Shown piece by piece: positions 1-6,705 of a stretch of 15,257 nucleotides of DNA; within the stretch, counting starts at the first letter, position 1; each line of letters starts with the position of its first letter. A model generated the notes under the pieces. The model saw nothing but the letters and a program-made list of their open reading frames with translations. It was not told where the DNA came from and did no database searches. The stretch is from Spongiibacteraceae bacterium (GTDB taxonomy: Bacteria; Pseudomonadota; Gammaproteobacteria; Pseudomonadales; PIVM01): positions 1 to 15,257 of the forward strand of contig JAUXDF010000032.1 of assembly GCA_030618505.1 (NCBI GenBank). Reading direction: 5' to 3'. A program made the position numbers and the translations under genes.

Positions 1-206
1 TTGGTTAGTTGGCGAGTTGCCTGAAAGCCATTGAGTCCAGGCATTACAATATCCATCAATACCAGATCGGGTAGTTCTTTTTTAGCCAGCGCAACACCTT
101 CTTCCCCGCTCTCGGCAGCCAAAACTTCATAGCCATTACGGCTAAGCATATCTGTCATTTTGTAGGTTTCCGTGGGTGAATCATCCACGATTAACACTCG
201 AGTCAT
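1..206 (-). CDS. pilH: PilH, twitching-motility response regulator (partial, C-terminus outside window)
   Basis: This is the N-terminal 68 codons of a single-domain CheY-like receiver; the rest lies beyond base 1. I read it from the reverse strand: it starts MTRVLIVDDSPTE, has the acidic pair D8-D9 and the phospho-acceptor D52 in LMDIVMPGLNGFQATRQL. This closely matches P. aeruginosa PilH as I recall it. In that family PilH is the second response regulator of the Pil-Chp chemosensory system, phosphorylated by ChpA, and tunes pilus retraction and surface sensing in the cytoplasm. The ATG at 204-206 is preceded by a GGAGG (complement of 211-215), which supports this start. It lies 64 bases downstream of pilG on the same strand, so the two are probably co-transcribed with pilI and pilJ further out. 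The function of the missing half (Lys and Thr switch residues) cannot be checked here. Confidence 0.93.
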   Translation of the reverse strand, partial: MTRVLIVDDSPTETYKMTDMLSRNGYEVLAAESGEEGVALAKKELPDLVLMDIVMPGLNGFQATRQLT

Positions 207-270
207 GCAACCTCCGTACTCTTTTATAATGCTCTACACACTCGCTATTAATATGTAATGCTGCAGGGAT

Positions 271-654
271 CTATTTGTTAATATGGTTTTCTATCGCGCC
301 CAGCAATTCGTTTTTACTAAAAGGCTTGGTTAAATACTGGTCAGAGCCAACAATCCTGCCCTTGGCCTTATCAAACAAGCCGTCTTTGCTGGACAGCATA
401 ATGACCGGCGTAGACTTAAACTCTGAATTGTTCTTAATCAGTGCGCAGGTTTGATAACCGTCCAGACGAGGCATCATAATATCGACGAAGATGATATCAG
501 GCCGGGTATCGGCTATTTTGGCCAGGGCATCAAAACCGTCTGTAGCGGTGATGACGGTGCAGCCGACTTTTTTTAACAAAGTTTCAGCGGTGCGACGAAT
601 AGTCTTACTATCGTCGATAACCATGACTTTTAGATTTTCAAAATTGACATCCAT
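271..654 (-). CDS. pilG: PilG, twitching-motility response regulator
   Basis: A 127-residue single receiver domain with no output domain. Visible receiver residues are D14-D15, phospho-acceptor D58 in IIFVDIMMPRLDGYQT, and K110 in YLTKPF; the stretch KVMVIDDSKTIRRTAETLLK is essentially the PilG signature. In the known system PilG is phosphorylated by the ChpA kinase and promotes pilus extension and cAMP signalling in the cytoplasm. I chose the ATG at 652-654, which matches the usual PilG length and has an AAGG eight bases upstream. A GTG 45 bases further upstream (697-699) is in frame but has no ribosome binding site and would add residues unlike the family. The gene is divergent from gshB, as in Pseudomonas, and heads the pilG-pilH transcript. 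Confidence 0.95.
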   Translation of the reverse strand: MDVNFENLKVMVIDDSKTIRRTAETLLKKVGCTVITATDGFDALAKIADTRPDIIFVDIMMPRLDGYQTCALIKNNSEFKSTPVIMLSSKDGLFDKAKGRIVGSDQYLTKPFSKNELLGAIENHINK

Positions 655-722
655 TCCAGTGGCCTTGAATCTATTGATTGGATGCGCCTTCTCAGGCACT
701 ATTTGTTTTCTAACAATTCTAG

Positions 723-750
723 CTTATAGGGCTTACTTATTGATTTTAAA
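723..750 (-). promoter_or_regulatory. Possible sigma-70 promoter for pilG-pilH
   Basis: On the minus strand a TTTAAA (745-750) and a TATAAG (723-728) are separated by 16 bases and end about 70 bases before the pilG ATG. Each hexamer matches the consensus only in part. This is inferred from sequence alone and is weak. Confidence 0.3.
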
Positions 751-872
751 CGACACCTTTTAACACAGAAATGTGACGTAATCTATAAGATCAATGGCGA
801 ATACTGTTATTAGCCCTGCCATTTGGTTGTTTTTTAGGTGTAAAAAATCTGCATTTCAAGCAGCGCACCTTT

Positions 873-901
873 TTTCCAACAAGATAAATTAATAGTATAG
901 A
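873..901 (+). promoter_or_regulatory. Possible sigma-70 promoter for gshB-tonB
   Basis: TTTCCA (873-878), a 17-base spacer and TATAGA (896-901) lie about 50 bases before the gshB ATG. Both hexamers match the sigma-70 consensus at four of six positions, and the spacing is ideal. The A+T-rich surroundings make chance matches easy, so confidence is low. Confidence 0.3.
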
Positions 902-952
902 AATCGTTAAAAATAAAGCTGACAATGACCGGAAAACGAGACGAGTTCCCAA

Positions 953-1927
953 ATGACTAAAAAACTTGGTGTAGTAATGGATCCGATACAGGCCATTAAC
1001 TTCAAAAAAGACAGTACGCAGGCGATGTTATGGGCGGCTCAAAACCGGGGTTGGAGCCTGTTTTACATGGAGCAAAGTGATCTGTTTATTGAAAATGGTG
1101 AGGCTTGGGCTAGCATGCGAGCTTTGCAGGTATTTGATGATGCCCAGTGCTGGTATCAATTTGAGTCCGCGCAGGAGCAAAAGGAGCCGCAAAAATTGGC
1201 AGACCTTGATGTGGTGCTGATGCGCAAGGATCCGCCCTTTGATAATGAGTATATTTATTCCAGCTATATTCTCGAGGTTGCCGAGCGCGAGGGCTGTTTT
1301 GTCGTTAACAAACCTCAGAGCTTGCGTGATTGTAATGAAAAGATTTTTGCGACTCAGTTTCCCCAGTGTTGCCCGCCGGTATTGGTTTCAGCTGATCCTC
1401 GGCGCCTGCGTGACTTCCATCGTAAGCATGAGGATGTGATCTACAAGCCTCTGGACGGTATGGGAGGTAGCTCAATATTCAGGGCTAAAAAAGATGACCC
1501 CAATATCAGTGTTATCATAGAAACCCTCACTGGGCACGGTCGTATCAGTATCATGGCACAACGTTTTATTCCCGAAATTGTTCAGGGTGACAAACGTATT
1601 CTGATGATAGACGGCGAGCCTGTCCCCTACGCTTTGGCAAGGATTCCGGCCAAGGGCGAAACCCGGGGCAATCTGGCCGCCGGTGGCAGGGGCGAGGCTT
1701 TGCCCCTATCCGAGCGTGATTACTGGATTTGCCAACAGGTCGCTCCTACCTTGCGCGAAAAAGGGTTAATATTTGTAGGCTTGGATGTCATAGGTGATTA
1801 CCTTACTGAAATTAATGTTACCAGCCCGACCTGCATCCGGGAGCTCGACAAAGCTTATGATTTGGATATCGCCGGACAATTGATCGACTGTATAGAAAGG
1901 AAAATTGAAGAGAGACTCGCTACATAA
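953..1927 (+). CDS. gshB: Glutathione synthetase
   Basis: Joins gamma-glutamylcysteine and glycine with ATP to make glutathione, the second and last step of the pathway, in the cytoplasm. The 324-residue length fits bacterial GshB (about 316). Visible family features are the N-terminal KLGVVMDPIQAINFKKDS, MRKDPPFD at 90-97, the ATP-grasp glycine-rich loop YKPLDGMGG at 164-172, GDKRI at 212-216, RGNLAAGGRG at 238-247 and the metal/substrate segment LTEINVTSPT at 284-293. The ATG start matches E. coli GshB; the ribosome site before it is weak. It is the first gene of a plus-strand run and is followed after two bases by tonB, implying co-transcription. The same gshB-tonB-algH-ruvX order is known in Pseudomonas. 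Confidence 0.97.
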   Translation: MTKKLGVVMDPIQAINFKKDSTQAMLWAAQNRGWSLFYMEQSDLFIENGEAWASMRALQVFDDAQCWYQFESAQEQKEPQKLADLDVVLMRKDPPFDNEYIYSSYILEVAEREGCFVVNKPQSLRDCNEKIFATQFPQCCPPVLVSADPRRLRDFHRKHEDVIYKPLDGMGGSSIFRAKKDDPNISVIIETLTGHGRISIMAQRFIPEIVQGDKRILMIDGEPVPYALARIPAKGETRGNLAAGGRGEALPLSERDYWICQQVAPTLREKGLIFVGLDVIGDYLTEINVTSPTCIRELDKAYDLDIAGQLIDCIERKIEERLAT

Positions 1928-1929
1928 CC

Positions 1930-2805
1930 ATGCTCAGTCCTGATCCTTCTGCCAATAGCTACGACCGACTGGGTTTTACCATCAGTCTGGCGTTGGCGAT
2001 GCATGCGGCCATTATTCTTGGTATCGGTTTTGCGCCTAATGATCCCGCATCGCAGTCGGGTGTCTCGCGTTTGGAGATTACCTTGGCTCAACATAGCAGT
2101 GACAGTGTTGATAAGGCAGATTACCTGGCTCAGTTAAATCAGCAGGCTAGTGGAACGCAAGAGCATAAGGCTGAGCTTACCACTACCCAGCAGGCAGAAT
2201 TTCACGACACGGTGATTCGTGACATCAGTCCGGTGTTACAAAGCAGTGGTGTGCCGTCTGAACCCCAGCAGCAAACTCCACAGCTAAGCACGCAAAAAAG
2301 CCAATTTAAGGTTAACAAGCAAGACCAGCAGCAGGATGATCAAGTTCGGGTAGCCAATGCTTCGCTGAATTTGCTCCAGCGTCAGCTTGAAATTGCCAGT
2401 TTGGAGGCCAGGCTTGATGAGCAAAAACAGGCCTTCGCCAAACGGCCGCGTATTCATCGCCTGACCTCGGTGGCGACCCAGGCAAGTGTGGATGCGCAAT
2501 ATCTTTATGCCTGGCAATCGCGTATCGAAAAAATCGGCAATCAACACTACCCCGAGCGAGCCAGGCAGCAAGAGCTCTATGGCAGCCTGCGGCTGCTGGT
2601 CTCCATCAACGCCAGCGGTAGTGTGCATAATATTGAGTTGTTGCACTCATCGGGCCACCGTGTGCTGGATGATGCCGCCATGCGCATTGTTCGGGTGGCG
2701 GCGCCTTTTCCTGCATTCTCTCCGTCAATGCGCAAGAAAGCCGATATACTGGAAATTATCCGTACCTGGCATTTCAAGAAAAATCGTTTTACTTCAAGCA
2801 GCTAG
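1930..2805 (+). CDS. TonB-like energy transducer (TonB3 type)
   Basis: A 291-residue inner-membrane protein of the TonB family. One membrane segment at about 14-34 contains a histidine (H25) that may correspond to the functional histidine of TonB. The C-terminal TonB domain spans about 195-285, with the Tyr-Pro at 207-208, LRLLVSINASGSVHNIELLHSSG, and a final IIRTWHF strand segment. The periplasmic linker is unusual: it lacks the long proline/lysine repeat of classical TonB and is glutamine-rich (about 110-138), followed by a charged, probably helical stretch (about 145-172). By position it is the counterpart of P. aeruginosa TonB3 (PA0406), which is reported to matter for twitching motility. 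It would need ExbB/ExbD partners, which are not in the window. Whether it serves the receptor at 4585-6612, pilus assembly or another target is inference. Confidence 0.87.
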   Translation: MLSPDPSANSYDRLGFTISLALAMHAAIILGIGFAPNDPASQSGVSRLEITLAQHSSDSVDKADYLAQLNQQASGTQEHKAELTTTQQAEFHDTVIRDISPVLQSSGVPSEPQQQTPQLSTQKSQFKVNKQDQQQDDQVRVANASLNLLQRQLEIASLEARLDEQKQAFAKRPRIHRLTSVATQASVDAQYLYAWQSRIEKIGNQHYPERARQQELYGSLRLLVSINASGSVHNIELLHSSGHRVLDDAAMRIVRVAAPFPAFSPSMRKKADILEIIRTWHFKKNRFTSSS

Positions 2806-2886
2806 CCTAAAATTTGAGAATAATCAGCGAGTGGCGTTACTGAAGTCTTGCTTGTCTTTACTGCAATTGCCCCCAATACTGTAGCC

Positions 2887-3465
2887 ATGGAGACTGAGAA
2901 CAGTGATACATTTTTAAAAGACCATTTTCTGATTGCGATGCCGGGGCTTAATAACTCCATTTTTGCACACAGCGTCACTTATCTTTGCGAGCACAATGAC
3001 GGTGGTGCAATGGGGATTATTATTAATCAGCCGCTGGATCTTAGTGTGGATGATATTTTTCAGCATCTGAATATTAAGGATATTCAAGCACCACACCCGG
3101 AGCGTGTTATGGCCGGAGGCCCGGTGGATACCGGTCGTGGTTTTATTTTGCACAGAACGGATCAAGAAAACCAGCGCTGGCAATCATCGCTGCAAATAAC
3201 CCCTGAGCTGCAACTGACCAGTTCGGTCGATATCCTGGAGGCTATTGCCCAAGGCGATGGGCCGCAGGATAAACTGATCGCGCTCGGCTATGCGGGCTGG
3301 GGTGAAGGTCAGCTTGAAAGTGAAATAGCCGACAATGCCTGGTTGACCATACCTGCCGATAGCAGCATTATTTTCGATACAATTTGTGATCAGCGCTTAC
3401 AGGCTGCCACTGCACAACTGGGTATAGACTTGAGCTTGATCGCACCGAATGCGGGTCACGCCTGA
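2887..3465 (+). CDS. algH: YqgE/AlgH family protein (DUF179)
   Basis: A 192-residue cytoplasmic protein of the UPF0301/YqgE-AlgH family. Conserved segments are HFLIAMPG (13-20), GGAMGIIINQPL (39-50), GGPV (77-80), LGYAGWGEGQLE (133-144) and the typical ending APNAGHA. The molecular role is unsettled; it was named AlgH for an effect on alginate expression in Pseudomonas. I chose the ATG at 2887 because the protein then aligns with known family members. An in-frame TTG at 2848 would add 13 residues; neither start has a good ribosome site, and translation may depend on upstream tonB, which ends 81 bases earlier. It is followed by ruvX, a pairing (yqgE-yqgF) that is very widely conserved. Confidence 0.94.
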   Translation: METENSDTFLKDHFLIAMPGLNNSIFAHSVTYLCEHNDGGAMGIIINQPLDLSVDDIFQHLNIKDIQAPHPERVMAGGPVDTGRGFILHRTDQENQRWQSSLQITPELQLTSSVDILEAIAQGDGPQDKLIALGYAGWGEGQLESEIADNAWLTIPADSSIIFDTICDQRLQAATAQLGIDLSLIAPNAGHA

Positions 3466-3524
3466 AGAAGTAAGCCTTTTGTTTATCTGCTCTTTCCTTT
3501 ATCGACTACTCTCACAAGGTCATC

Positions 3525-3554
3525 ATGATCAAATTTAAGCAATATGTCTTCTGA
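3525..3554 (+). other. Possible nine-codon leader ORF overlapping the ruvX start
   Basis: An AAGG at 3516-3519 sits five bases before an ATG at 3525. That frame reads MIKFKQYVF and stops at TGA 3552-3554, overlapping the first 11 bases of ruvX in another frame. The ruvX ATG itself has no comparable ribosome site, so ribosomes ending this mini-ORF could re-initiate on ruvX. Translation of the mini-ORF is not shown; this is inference from spacing. Confidence 0.3.
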
Positions 3555-3990
3555 GCTGCATTTATCACGGCAAGCGGTAAGCGGTCCTGTGATGGGTTTT
3601 GATTATGGCACCCGTTCCATTGGTGTTGCCATCGGACAGCTGCTGACGGGCACAGCGTCGCCCCTGACGCCACTGCGTGCCAAAGACGGCATTCCTGACT
3701 GGCATCAGCTGGAAAAACTTTTACAAGAATGGCAGCCTACGGAGCTGCTTATCGGTTTGCCGCTGAATATGGACGATACCGAGAGTGAGTTTTGTCGCCG
3801 GGCGCGTAAATTTTCCCGCCGGCTGCATGGACGCTTTGGCTTGCCTTGCACCCTCTGGGATGAACGCTTAACCACCCGTGAGGCCAAAGAGCTGGCGGGT
3901 CATCATGGTGACTATCGCAACAAGTCGGTCGATAGTATTGCTGCGGTATTGCTTTTGGAGAGCTGGCTGGCAGAGCAGCCATCAGCGTAA
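3544..3990 (+). CDS. ruvX: RuvX/YqgF, RNase H-fold nuclease family
   Basis: A 148-residue member of the YqgF family, called a putative Holliday junction resolvase and also implicated in processing the 5' end of pre-16S rRNA. The RNase H-like catalytic pattern is visible: D20 in MGFDYGTRSIGVAIGQ, GLPLNMD at 71-77, E107 in DERLTTREA and D130 in VDSIAAVLLLES. The N-terminus is about ten residues longer than E. coli RuvX. A stop codon lies in frame 18 bases upstream (3526-3528), so ATG 3544 is the earliest ATG, although a start nearer residue 16 or 17 is possible. It follows algH by 78 bases. In Pseudomonas this gene is followed by pyrR-pyrB-pyrC, which are missing here. Confidence 0.95.
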   Translation: MSSELHLSRQAVSGPVMGFDYGTRSIGVAIGQLLTGTASPLTPLRAKDGIPDWHQLEKLLQEWQPTELLIGLPLNMDDTESEFCRRARKFSRRLHGRFGLPCTLWDERLTTREAKELAGHHGDYRNKSVDSIAAVLLLESWLAEQPSA

Positions 3991-4023
3991 GCATGCCGTT
4001 AACAGCAAAAATGAATAAAACAA

Positions 4024-4521
4024 ATGACTATAAAATTAGATGAGGTGCTTTTTCACCAGCTGCTTTTGAAGGCGGGAGATAGCCTGAGAAAACGTAGCCA
4101 CCTTAATATCCATAAAGACTTCAATGAACCGGTGCAACGCTTGTGCATTGGCATGAAAAAAGGCACCTATGTTCGTCCACATCATCACCCTGCCCGAAAT
4201 AAATGGGAGCTGATAATAGTTTTAAAGGGCAAGCTTGCTTTGCTTATATTTGATAGTCAGGGTGTCGTAACTGAGCGTATTGTTTTGGGGCAAGGAGAGG
4301 TGTTAAGTGCCATTGAACTGCCGGCAAACACTTGGCACACAGTATTTCCATTAACGGATGAGGCTATCATCCTAGAGGTTAAAGAAGGTCCCTACATACC
4401 TGCCGAGCCGAGCGATTTTGCCTCCTGGGCGCCGGAGGAAAATACGCCGGAGGTAGAGGGTTTTCTGAGCTGGCTAGCACATGCAAAACCTGGGCAGAGC
4501 TGCGCGCAGGCATCTATTTGA
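4024..4521 (+). CDS. WbuC-type cupin metalloprotein
   Basis: A 165-residue single-domain cupin that resembles the WbuC family. The first cupin motif is intact, with a slightly long spacer: G47, H53 and H55 (within HHHP), E62 and G69 keep the usual spacing apart from six residues between the last His and the Glu. The second motif has P100 and H105 in LPANTWHTVF. H53, H55, E62 and H105 are the likely metal ligands. The family-specific opening NIHKDFNEPVQRL and the EVKEGPY after the barrel fit WbuC. The reaction and substrate are unknown; WbuC is named from an E. coli O-antigen cluster, but no glycan genes are present here. No clear ribosome site precedes the ATG, which lies 33 bases after ruvX, so expression is probably tied to the upstream operon. 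The neighbour downstream is a TonB-dependent receptor. Confidence 0.85.
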   Translation: MTIKLDEVLFHQLLLKAGDSLRKRSHLNIHKDFNEPVQRLCIGMKKGTYVRPHHHPARNKWELIIVLKGKLALLIFDSQGVVTERIVLGQGEVLSAIELPANTWHTVFPLTDEAIILEVKEGPYIPAEPSDFASWAPEENTPEVEGFLSWLAHAKPGQSCAQASI

Positions 4522-4546
4522 AGATGGCTAATTGATAAGGTATGAT
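4518..4546 (+). promoter_or_regulatory. Probable sigma-70 promoter for the TonB-dependent receptor
   Basis: TTGAAG (4518-4523) and TATGAT (4541-4546) are separated by exactly 17 bases, matching the consensus at four and five of six positions. The predicted start near 4553 gives a leader of about 30 bases. The -35 overlaps the last codons of the cupin gene. No recognisable Fur box was seen around it, so iron control is not supported by the sequence. Confidence 0.5.
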
Positions 4547-4570
4547 TTCGCAGGTTTGGGAGAAATAATA

Positions 4571-4575
4571 GAGGG
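4571..4575 (+). promoter_or_regulatory. Ribosome binding site deciding the GTG start of the receptor
   Basis: GAGGG lies nine bases before the GTG at 4585. An overlapping ATG at 4583 runs straight into TGA, so GTG is the only sensible start and it gives a proper signal peptide. Confidence 0.6.
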
Positions 4576-4584
4576 ACACTTGAT

Positions 4585-6612
4585 GTGAAGCATTCGTTCG
4601 GCATTCTAGTTGCAAGCCTTGGTTTTGTTGCCTCTCAAGCATCAGCATCAGAAGAGGATGACTTGTTTTCTCTGTCTTTAGAGCAGTTGATGCAACTAAA
4701 AATATATTCCGCCAGTAAATCCTATCAAGCAGTTGAAGATATTCCCGCCAGTGTCGTTATTATTAACCGAAAACAAATTGAACAAATGGGTTATACCACC
4801 CTTGATGAGATTCTCCAGCATGTCCCTGGTTTCTATCTGATCGATAATTACGAAAATCAGCTTGTTGGCGTGCGTGGCAGTATTGGCGGCAATTTGGCGT
4901 ATTTGGTAAATGGTATACTGCGCCACCCCACCAACGTTCCCACTCAAACATCGGTTGACCGTGGGCGCATGAATATCCCCGTTGAGTCCATCGACAGAAT
5001 TGAAATAGTACGAGGATCCCAAGCCGTCACCTACGGAAACAGTGCGTTTTACGGTTCTATCAATATTATTACCAACAACACCGATAACACTAGTCAGGTA
5101 TCAATTTCAGCAGGGGACAATCAACAAGGCCGATTATTTGCCCGGGCAACTCAAGTCTACGATAGAGGCAGTGTGGTGGTTAATGCCGGTTACTGGCAAA
5201 GTGATGGCATTGGTGGTGATTTAGTCGATACCATGGATGAGGAAAGTTTTGCCGCACTCCACCCCGCTATGCGCACTTCTCTGGACGGATTGTTATCCCA
5301 TGAGAATTACAACCTTGATTTGTCTGGCAAGCTCGATAACTTCTATTCTAATATACTTTATTCTCAAATGAATTACGGTTTTTACGTATTTACGCCTTCT
5401 TACGATGAAGGTAATTTATTGCGTTTAAAAGACCGTTTGTTTGCGCTGGGTTACGAAGATGAGGTAGGCGAGCAATGGTCTTACACGCTGGAGTATATCT
5501 ACAGCCATCAAAGTTATGATGTGGACCAATTTGATTTTGCTGTGCCTGATTTTTCAGGGGCCGGTCAATCTCAGTATTCCAAACGTCAGGCTATTGATGC
5601 CTACGGAAAATACCAGCTAAATAAATCAGCCAGCCTCTTGCTTGGCCTTTGGTATCAAACGGTTAAGAGCAAAAATGATGTGTCACTTCCTGTGCCTGTT
5701 TCTGTATTTCGATCAGACAGTACAGATGATTTCATCTACAAAGACATCTATAGCAAGTTTGATTATTCACCCAATCAAACGCTGGATCTTAGCTTGGGTG
5801 TCAGATATCACCACGTTGACGACTATACCTCGCACCTTGATGATGGAACAACAAAAAGCAGCATCAGTAGTGAGTCAAGTGATGTGTTTTTGCCACAAGC
5901 CAGCGCTGTATATCACCTCAATGCCCGCGATCGTTTAAAGCTCTTATACGGCAAAGCAAATCAGACACCGCGTATTTCTTCAAGCAACCAAAAAGATGAA
6001 GTTATAGAAAATCTGGAAATTCAGTATTTATTTTTCCACAATAATATTCTGGTAAATAGCTCACTGTTTTTAAATAAGATAGAAAATCTGCAACGCGTTA
6101 CACAAACCATAAAAAATGGCCAGGTTGTTAAAACATATGACAACAGCGGGAAATTGGAAGTATACGGTTTGGAGTTCAGTTTACGCCAGGAGATAAGTGA
6201 AAGATTTTATTACAACCTGAGTGCAAGCTATCAGTCGTCCAAAGATGTTAATAACCCCTCGCTCGATCCCGGTTACTCACCACGCTTTTTAGCAAAGGCT
6301 GACGCCAGCTATTCGATAGCCAATTATACCTTTAGTATTCTTATGGATTACGTTGGTTCAATGAGCGCTGATTGGCAATTTAGTGATACCGTTTTAGGAG
6401 AAACCTATCGTATTGGGAATGATGTCGACGCTTATACAAACCTTGGTTTTAATGTGCGCTACGATATGGAAAATGGAATATACGCCAGTTGTAAGTTCTC
6501 AAATTTGCTCAATGAAGACATTCGCTACCCCGCCACAGAGCTTGTTGATTTTGAAGGGGGTGGTTTTGGTCACGAACGCCACTTTTTGATGTCTTTAGGT
6601 TATAAATTCTAA
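4585..6612 (+). CDS. TonB-dependent outer-membrane receptor
   Basis: A 675-residue outer-membrane transporter that should import a scarce ligand using energy from a TonB-ExbB-ExbD complex. A signal peptide covers residues 1-21, with cleavage likely after ASA. The stretch DLFSLSLEQLMQLKIYSASK precedes the plug, which runs about 48-165 (IPASVVIINRKQI, VGVRGSIGG, DRIEIVRGSQAVTYG, GSINIIT). The rest is a 22-strand-type barrel, with the periplasm-facing FSNLLNEDIRYP and a terminal Phe in HFLMSLGYKF, the usual barrel insertion signal. No classical TonB box can be named with certainty. The substrate is unknown; the best general resemblance is to siderophore/cobalamin/colicin-receptor-like members. 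Parts are strikingly A+T-rich: two 60-base lines counted by hand (from 5341 and 6001) have only 16 and 15 G+C, against 27 and 28 in lines from metX and pilT. It has its own promoter and may be a later arrival at this site. Confidence 0.93.
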   Translation: MKHSFGILVASLGFVASQASASEEDDLFSLSLEQLMQLKIYSASKSYQAVEDIPASVVIINRKQIEQMGYTTLDEILQHVPGFYLIDNYENQLVGVRGSIGGNLAYLVNGILRHPTNVPTQTSVDRGRMNIPVESIDRIEIVRGSQAVTYGNSAFYGSINIITNNTDNTSQVSISAGDNQQGRLFARATQVYDRGSVVVNAGYWQSDGIGGDLVDTMDEESFAALHPAMRTSLDGLLSHENYNLDLSGKLDNFYSNILYSQMNYGFYVFTPSYDEGNLLRLKDRLFALGYEDEVGEQWSYTLEYIYSHQSYDVDQFDFAVPDFSGAGQSQYSKRQAIDAYGKYQLNKSASLLLGLWYQTVKSKNDVSLPVPVSVFRSDSTDDFIYKDIYSKFDYSPNQTLDLSLGVRYHHVDDYTSHLDDGTTKSSISSESSDVFLPQASAVYHLNARDRLKLLYGKANQTPRISSSNQKDEVIENLEIQYLFFHNNILVNSSLFLNKIENLQRVTQTIKNGQVVKTYDNSGKLEVYGLEFSLRQEISERFYYNLSASYQSSKDVNNPSLDPGYSPRFLAKADASYSIANYTFSILMDYVGSMSADWQFSDTVLGETYRIGNDVDAYTNLGFNVRYDMENGIYASCKFSNLLNEDIRYPATELVDFEGGGFGHERHFLMSLGYKF

Positions 6613-6629
6613 ACCGGTATTTCTCTGGT

Positions 6630-6645
6630 GGCCTGAGTGGAGGCC
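6630..6645. terminator. Possible hairpin terminator after the receptor
   Basis: GGCCT and AGGCC form a five-base stem around a six-base loop 18 bases after the receptor stop. The T-run expected of a Rho-independent terminator is poor (TATCTCTT follows). It sits between two convergent genes, where termination is expected. Confidence 0.3.
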
Positions 6646-6678
6646 TATCTCTTACACTCAAGCTCGCCGGAACTGGAT

Positions 6679-6697
6679 TAATAATAAACTATTATTA
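6679..6697. repeat. A+T-only inverted repeat between convergent genes
   Basis: TAATAATA and TATTATTA are perfect 8-base inverted arms around AAC, just after the pilU stop on the minus strand. It contains no G-C pairs, so the hairpin would be weak. It could contribute to termination of pilT-pilU or be chance in A+T-rich sequence. Confidence 0.35.
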
Positions 6698-6705
6698 CCT
6701 CATCC

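Larger units (their letters stand above)
655..952. other. Divergent intergenic region between pilG and gshB
   Basis: About 300 bases, visibly A+T-rich, with no open frame worth calling on either strand. It must hold the promoters for pilG-pilH (leftward) and gshB onward (rightward); the best candidates are listed separately. A short CACA/TGTG inverted repeat at 764-775 is too small to call an operator. No convincing sigma-54 site or terminator was seen. Confidence 0.7.

Noticed and set aside
697..699. GTG start extending PilG by 15 residues
   Set aside because: No ribosome site and no match to known PilG N-termini; the ATG at 652-654 has an AAGG at good spacing.
764..775. CACA/TGTG repeat as a CRP/Vfr site
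   Set aside because: Arms are four bases with a four-base gap; this does not fit the TGTGA-N6-TCACA pattern.
2848..2886. N-terminal extension of AlgH from a TTG codon
   Set aside because: Family members begin near the ATG at 2887; the extra residues are neither conserved nor a signal peptide.
4011..4043. Ten-codon ORF overlapping the cupin start
   Set aside because: No ribosome binding site precedes it; likely chance in A-rich sequence.
4530..4584. Fur box upstream of the receptor
   Set aside because: Only fragments resembling GATAA/TATGAT are present, without the repeated hexamers expected of a Fur site.
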